A stretch of 64,000 nt of DNA, taken from Bacillus massiliglaciei (GTDB lineage: Bacteria; Bacillota; Bacilli; Bacillales; DSM-1321). The stretch is from the NCBI RefSeq assembly GCF_900098925.1, contig NZ_LT622360.1, forward strand, positions 697,136 to 761,135, read 5' to 3'. The notes beneath the pieces were generated by a model, which saw nothing but the letters and a program-made list of their open reading frames with translations, made no database searches and was not told the DNA's origin. Made by a program: the position numbers and the translations under genes. This document shows positions 60,938-64,000 of this stretch, piece after piece; the first letter of the stretch is position 1, and every line of letters begins with the position of its first letter.

Positions 60938-61114
60938 ATGGATATCCAAGCAAAGATCTATGTCACGAAGGATAGTGTTTATGTGTATGGAGACATTACA
61001 CAAAAGCCGATTAAATTAGAGAACAAATCGATGGAAGAATCATACCTGATTGGCGAAGCATACAGAAAATTTGAACGGCTGAATGCTCTGAATCAAGGAG
61101 AAAATCATAATTGA
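60938..61114 (+). CDS. Small conserved-looking protein of unknown function
   Basis: A 58-residue protein, MDIQAKIYVTKDSVYVYGDITQ, then a helical tail with EESYLIGEAYRKFERLNALNQ. The beta-rich start and helical end look like a folded small domain. It has no membrane segment. ATG at 60938 is used, with GGGAGAG eight bases upstream, and a terminator follows. I cannot assign a family. It lies between the catabolic cluster and a germination operon on the same strand. Confidence 0.6.
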   Translation: MDIQAKIYVTKDSVYVYGDITQKPIKLENKSMEESYLIGEAYRKFERLNALNQGENHN

Positions 61115-61122
61115 GAGTAACA

Positions 61123-61160
61123 GGAATCTTCTCTTTTTAAGGGAAGGTTTCTTTTTTTTT
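61123..61160 (+). terminator. Terminator of the small gene
   Basis: GGAATCTTCTC pairs with GGGAAGGTTTC (several G-T pairs) around TTTTTAA, followed by a run of nine Ts. Confidence 0.7.
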
Positions 61161-61250
61161 GTGCGTGGAAATGGTAATATTTTGATTCCGTATAAAGGGT
61201 GTATAAGTGGAGAGAGTATAGGTAAGCGGAAAGAGGAGGGATCAGAGAGT

Positions 61251-62882
61251 ATGTTTTCAGGCAAAGGAAAAAAAGGAAGAGGGAAAGCAGATAAGTCTAA
61301 AAATGTCCATTATTCTTTTGAGCCTTCTGATCCGGAATTTATTGATGCTTCCTTATCTGTAAACCTTGCGTATATGAAAGAAAAGACTGGGAATAGCCCA
61401 GATATTGCTGTCCGTCAATTAAAAATCGGAGATGCGATAAAGGTTGATATGGCATTAGTCTATGTGGAAGCCTTAGTCGACAATGATTCGATCAGTGATT
61501 TTTTAATTGAGTCATTGCTGAGGCATGACCCTTTAGAAGAAAAAGTTTTTTCACAAAATCTGTTGGAGACAATCTCGAAAGAAATCGTTTCCCTTAAGGG
61601 GATAGAGGCAGTAAATAAATGGAGTAAGCTCTTTGAAGACTTGATGAATGGGCATTCTATTATCTTCATTGAGGGAATGGAGCAGGCCTTAAGTTCCAGT
61701 ACGGAAGGCGGAGAGAAAAGAGCAATCGAAGAATCTTCCACGAATGTTACTCTTCGAGGACCGCGTGAATCTTTTACTGAATCAATCGATACCAATATAG
61801 GCCTGATTCGCCGAATCATTAAAAATCCTAATTTATGGACTGAATCGATGAAAATAGGCGAAGTTTCCAATACAGATGTGACCATTATGTTTTTAAACGG
61901 GATTGCTAAAAAAGAAACTGTTGAGGAAGTCAGAGAACGTCTGAAGCGGATCAGCATCGACGGAGTTCTAGAATCCGGTTATATCGAACAGCTTATTGAA
62001 GACCAGACCCTTACTAGTTTTCCTACAATTTATCATACTGACAGGCCTGATACAGTGGCGGCCAATCTTCTGGAGGGAAGAATAGCGATTTTGGTGAATG
62101 GGACGCCGTTTGTCTTATTAGTTCCTGCCTTATTTATTCAATTTTTTCAAGCGATTGAAGATTACTATATCCGTTATGACATAGCCACTGCTATTCGGTT
62201 TTTACGCATTTTGGTTTTTTCCATCTCATTAATTGGGCCTGCGGTATATATAGCAGCGACTACTTTTCATCAAGAAATGATTCCTAGCAGCCTGGCTATT
62301 ATTGTGGCTGCACAGAGAGAGCCTCTTCCTTTTCCGGCATTTATTGAGGCGCTGATCATGGAAATTGCATTTGAAATATTGAGGGAAGCGGGGGTCAGGA
62401 TGCCTAAGGCCATTGGCTCGACCATCTCTATTGTAGGTGCGCTCGTCATTGGTCAGGCGGCAATCCAAGCGGGGATTGTATCATCAGCCATGGTGATCGT
62501 TGTGTCTATAACTGCTATAGCAAGTTATGCGACCCCTTCATACTCTATTGCCATTTCTGCGAGATTGATTCGATTCTTCTTCATGCTTAGTGCAGCTACA
62601 TTTGGTTTTTATGGAATGATCTTGGCATTTATCTTCATCTTGGTCCATTTATGCAGCCTGAGGTCTTTTGGTGTGCCATATATGTATCCGTTTGCCCCGT
62701 TTAATCTGAAGGAGGCGGGCGATACGATTATTCGAAAGCCGACTTGGGCATTTAATAGCAGACCTGAATATTTAAATGATCGAAATAAGCAGCGTGAAGG
62801 AGCAAAGCAAAGACCGACTGCTCCTAAAAGCCGCAATATGATAAATTTTAAAGCTGAAAAAGGTGAGCGGAATGAATCGTAA
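61251..62882 (+). CDS. Spore germinant receptor subunit A (GerA/GerKA family)
   Basis: A 543-residue inner-spore-membrane protein. The N-terminal hydrophilic domain (about residues 1-275) has DVTIMFLNGIAKKETVEEVRERL and GRIAILVNGTPFVLLVPALFIQFFQ. Several membrane helices (about 290-470) follow with REAGVRMPKAIGSTISIVGALVIGQAAIQAG, the most conserved GerA segment. A basic tail ends the protein. ATG at 61251 is chosen for AGAGGAGGG about ten bases upstream. The stop overlaps the following ger(x)C gene. Which of the gerA, gerB or gerK receptors it equals cannot be told by eye. Confidence 0.9.
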   Translation: MFSGKGKKGRGKADKSKNVHYSFEPSDPEFIDASLSVNLAYMKEKTGNSPDIAVRQLKIGDAIKVDMALVYVEALVDNDSISDFLIESLLRHDPLEEKVFSQNLLETISKEIVSLKGIEAVNKWSKLFEDLMNGHSIIFIEGMEQALSSSTEGGEKRAIEESSTNVTLRGPRESFTESIDTNIGLIRRIIKNPNLWTESMKIGEVSNTDVTIMFLNGIAKKETVEEVRERLKRISIDGVLESGYIEQLIEDQTLTSFPTIYHTDRPDTVAANLLEGRIAILVNGTPFVLLVPALFIQFFQAIEDYYIRYDIATAIRFLRILVFSISLIGPAVYIAATTFHQEMIPSSLAIIVAAQREPLPFPAFIEALIMEIAFEILREAGVRMPKAIGSTISIVGALVIGQAAIQAGIVSSAMVIVVSITAIASYATPSYSIAISARLIRFFFMLSAATFGFYGMILAFIFILVHLCSLRSFGVPYMYPFAPFNLKEAGDTIIRKPTWAFNSRPEYLNDRNKQREGAKQRPTAPKSRNMINFKAEKGERNES

Positions 62883-64000
62883 ATGGATTCTGCCCTTTGC
62901 GGCGGTTTTAATAGCTATACTCTTGTCGGGATGCTGGAGCAGAAAGGAACTCAACGAACTGGCTATCATTTCTGCTGTCGGCCTGGATATGGATGAAGAG
63001 GGCAAGTATGTGAAAACACTGCAAATTATAAATCCCAGTGAAGCAGCCGGAGGACTTCAGGGCGGCGGAGACGGACAGGGACCGTCTATTTCCATTTTTA
63101 CAGCTAAGGGAGATACGGTCTTAGATGCGCATTATAATGTATCAAATAAGGTGCCGCGCCGGCTTTATCACGGCCACACGAACCTGCTCGTTATAAGTGA
63201 AAAGCTTGCCAGAGATAAAGGTATTCAGACGATGCTGGATGCCTGGGAGCGTGATCCGGAAATACGGACGACGATGTCGGTTATCATTACTCATGATACG
63301 AAAGCAGCGGATCTGCTAAGAACGTTGACGTTAATCGATAAAATCCCTGCGGAAAGAATGACAGACATTATAGAGGTAGCCGAGGAATTAAAAGGACAGT
63401 ATATGAAAGTCACAATAAAAGATATAATAGAAAATTTTAATTCAGCCGGCAGAGAAACCGTTATCAGCGGATTTACCTTAAAAGGGGATGCAAAAAAAGG
63501 AGGCAAGATTGAGAACATAGAAGAAACAGAACCCAAAACATTTATTTTAGCTGACTCACTGGGTATTTTTAAAGGAGGCAAGCTCATTGATTGGTATAAA
63601 GGAGATACGGCCAGAGGAGTTGTTTGGATTCTCGATAAAGTAAAGAAAACCGACATAGAGTTAGAGTGGAAGGGAAAGAACAACAGTATCAGCTGTCAAA
63701 TCGTCCGTCAAAAAACAAAAGTTACCGCCAATACGAAGAATGGCAGGCCATCAATTGCTATCCATGTAAATGCGCTGGGAGATGTGAGAGAAGTCACCAC
63801 CGAAATAAATCTGAATGAACAAAAAGAAATCGAAAAAATCGAAAAATTGTTGGAGAAGGAAATTCAAGCTCAGTTGGAAAATACGGTAAAGCGGACACAA
63901 AAGAATAAGACTGATATTTTGGGGTTTGGAGAAGTGCTTCGTATTTCAGATGTGCAGACATGGAATAAGATGAAACATAACTGGAATGAGAACGAATTCA
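62872..64000 (+). CDS. Germinant receptor lipoprotein subunit C (Ger(x)C family), 3' end missing
   Basis: The first 376 residues of a Ger(x)C protein. The signal peptide ends in the lipobox LSGC at Cys21, then WSRKELNELAIISAVGLDMDEEGKYVKTLQIINP is the family opening. KVPRRLYHGHTNLLVISEKLARDKGI follows near residues 88-113. The start ATG lies 11 bases inside the upstream subunit-A gene, after AAGGTGAG, so the two are translationally coupled. The frame runs off the window end. A subunit-B gene may follow outside. Confidence 0.92.
   Translation, partial: MNRKWILPFAAVLIAILLSGCWSRKELNELAIISAVGLDMDEEGKYVKTLQIINPSEAAGGLQGGGDGQGPSISIFTAKGDTVLDAHYNVSNKVPRRLYHGHTNLLVISEKLARDKGIQTMLDAWERDPEIRTTMSVIITHDTKAADLLRTLTLIDKIPAERMTDIIEVAEELKGQYMKVTIKDIIENFNSAGRETVISGFTLKGDAKKGGKIENIEETEPKTFILADSLGIFKGGKLIDWYKGDTARGVVWILDKVKKTDIELEWKGKNNSISCQIVRQKTKVTANTKNGRPSIAIHVNALGDVREVTTEINLNEQKEIEKIEKLLEKEIQAQLENTVKRTQKNKTDILGFGEVLRISDVQTWNKMKHNWNENEF

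Noticed and set aside
1-64000. CRISPR arrays, tRNA or rRNA genes, T-box leaders and riboswitches
   Set aside because: No regularly spaced repeats, no tRNA-like cloverleaf with CCA region and no T-box or riboswitch core motifs were recognised by reading. Small RNAs cannot be excluded without a covariance search.

Overview
The window looks like a chromosomal segment of an endospore-forming Bacillaceae bacterium (order Bacillales). The evidence is the gene order, which follows the Bacillus subtilis ymf-recA-rny-mutSL-hfq-glnA region almost gene for gene, together with Bacillus-type ribosome binding sites, frequent TTG/GTG starts and many sporulation genes. I cannot name a species from the sequence alone.

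Layout. 1-4.5 kb: the 3' end of an RNase J gene (probably rnjB), tepA, a ylzJ-like gene and spoIIIE. 4.45-4.77 kb: terminators, a decayed GC-rich repeat and the solo end of an IS. 4.8-11 kb: a small acidic protein on the minus strand, a GntR regulator (ymfC) and a purine nucleoside ABC importer (lipoprotein, double ATPase, two permeases). 11-21.9 kb: ymfF-ymfH-ymfI-ymfJ-ymfK-ymfM, pgsA, cinA, recA and rny. 21.9-23.3 kb: an intact ISL3-type element. 23.4-28.5 kb: ymdB, spoVS, an M19 dipeptidase and a two-gene 2-oxoacid:ferredoxin oxidoreductase. 28.5-30.3 kb: an IS1182-type element flanked by a duplicated terminator. 30.3-42.5 kb: a small Arg/Asn/Cys-rich protein, tdh-kbl, miaB-ricA, cotE, mutS-mutL, miaA-hfq. 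42.5-43.4 kb: an IS3-type remnant inside the hfq terminator. 43.7-48.9 kb: spoVK, a frameshifted TRIC/UPF0126 gene, ynbB, glnR-glnA. 49.3-60.6 kb: an accessory catabolic cluster (thiolase, three SDRs, TRAP transporter DctPQM, two 3-hydroxyacyl-CoA dehydrogenase-like enzymes, LacI regulator, CoA-transferase). 60.9-64 kb: a small protein and the first two genes of a ger(x)A-ger(x)C germinant receptor operon, cut by the window end.

How the genes work together. Several encode RNA decay and RNA modification functions (RNase J, RNase Y, YmdB, RicA, Hfq, MiaA, MiaB). Others handle DNA repair and segregation (RecA, MutSL, SpoIIIE). Four are linked in B. subtilis to the 5-aminopentanol modification of EF-P (YmfF, YmfH, YmfI, YnbB). 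Sporulation and germination genes are scattered throughout (tepA, spoIIIE, spoVS, cotE, spoVK, gerA-type). The accessory cluster reads as uptake of a short carboxylic acid, oxidation of its hydroxyl groups, CoA activation and thiolytic cleavage to acetyl-CoA. It probably answers to its own LacI-type repressor through a repeated AGCWAAACGTTT operator.

The most striking structural theme is that every IS or IS remnant sits in or beside a rho-independent terminator. One element duplicated a whole terminator palindrome, one solo end abuts another palindrome exactly, and one element split a terminator at its four-base loop.
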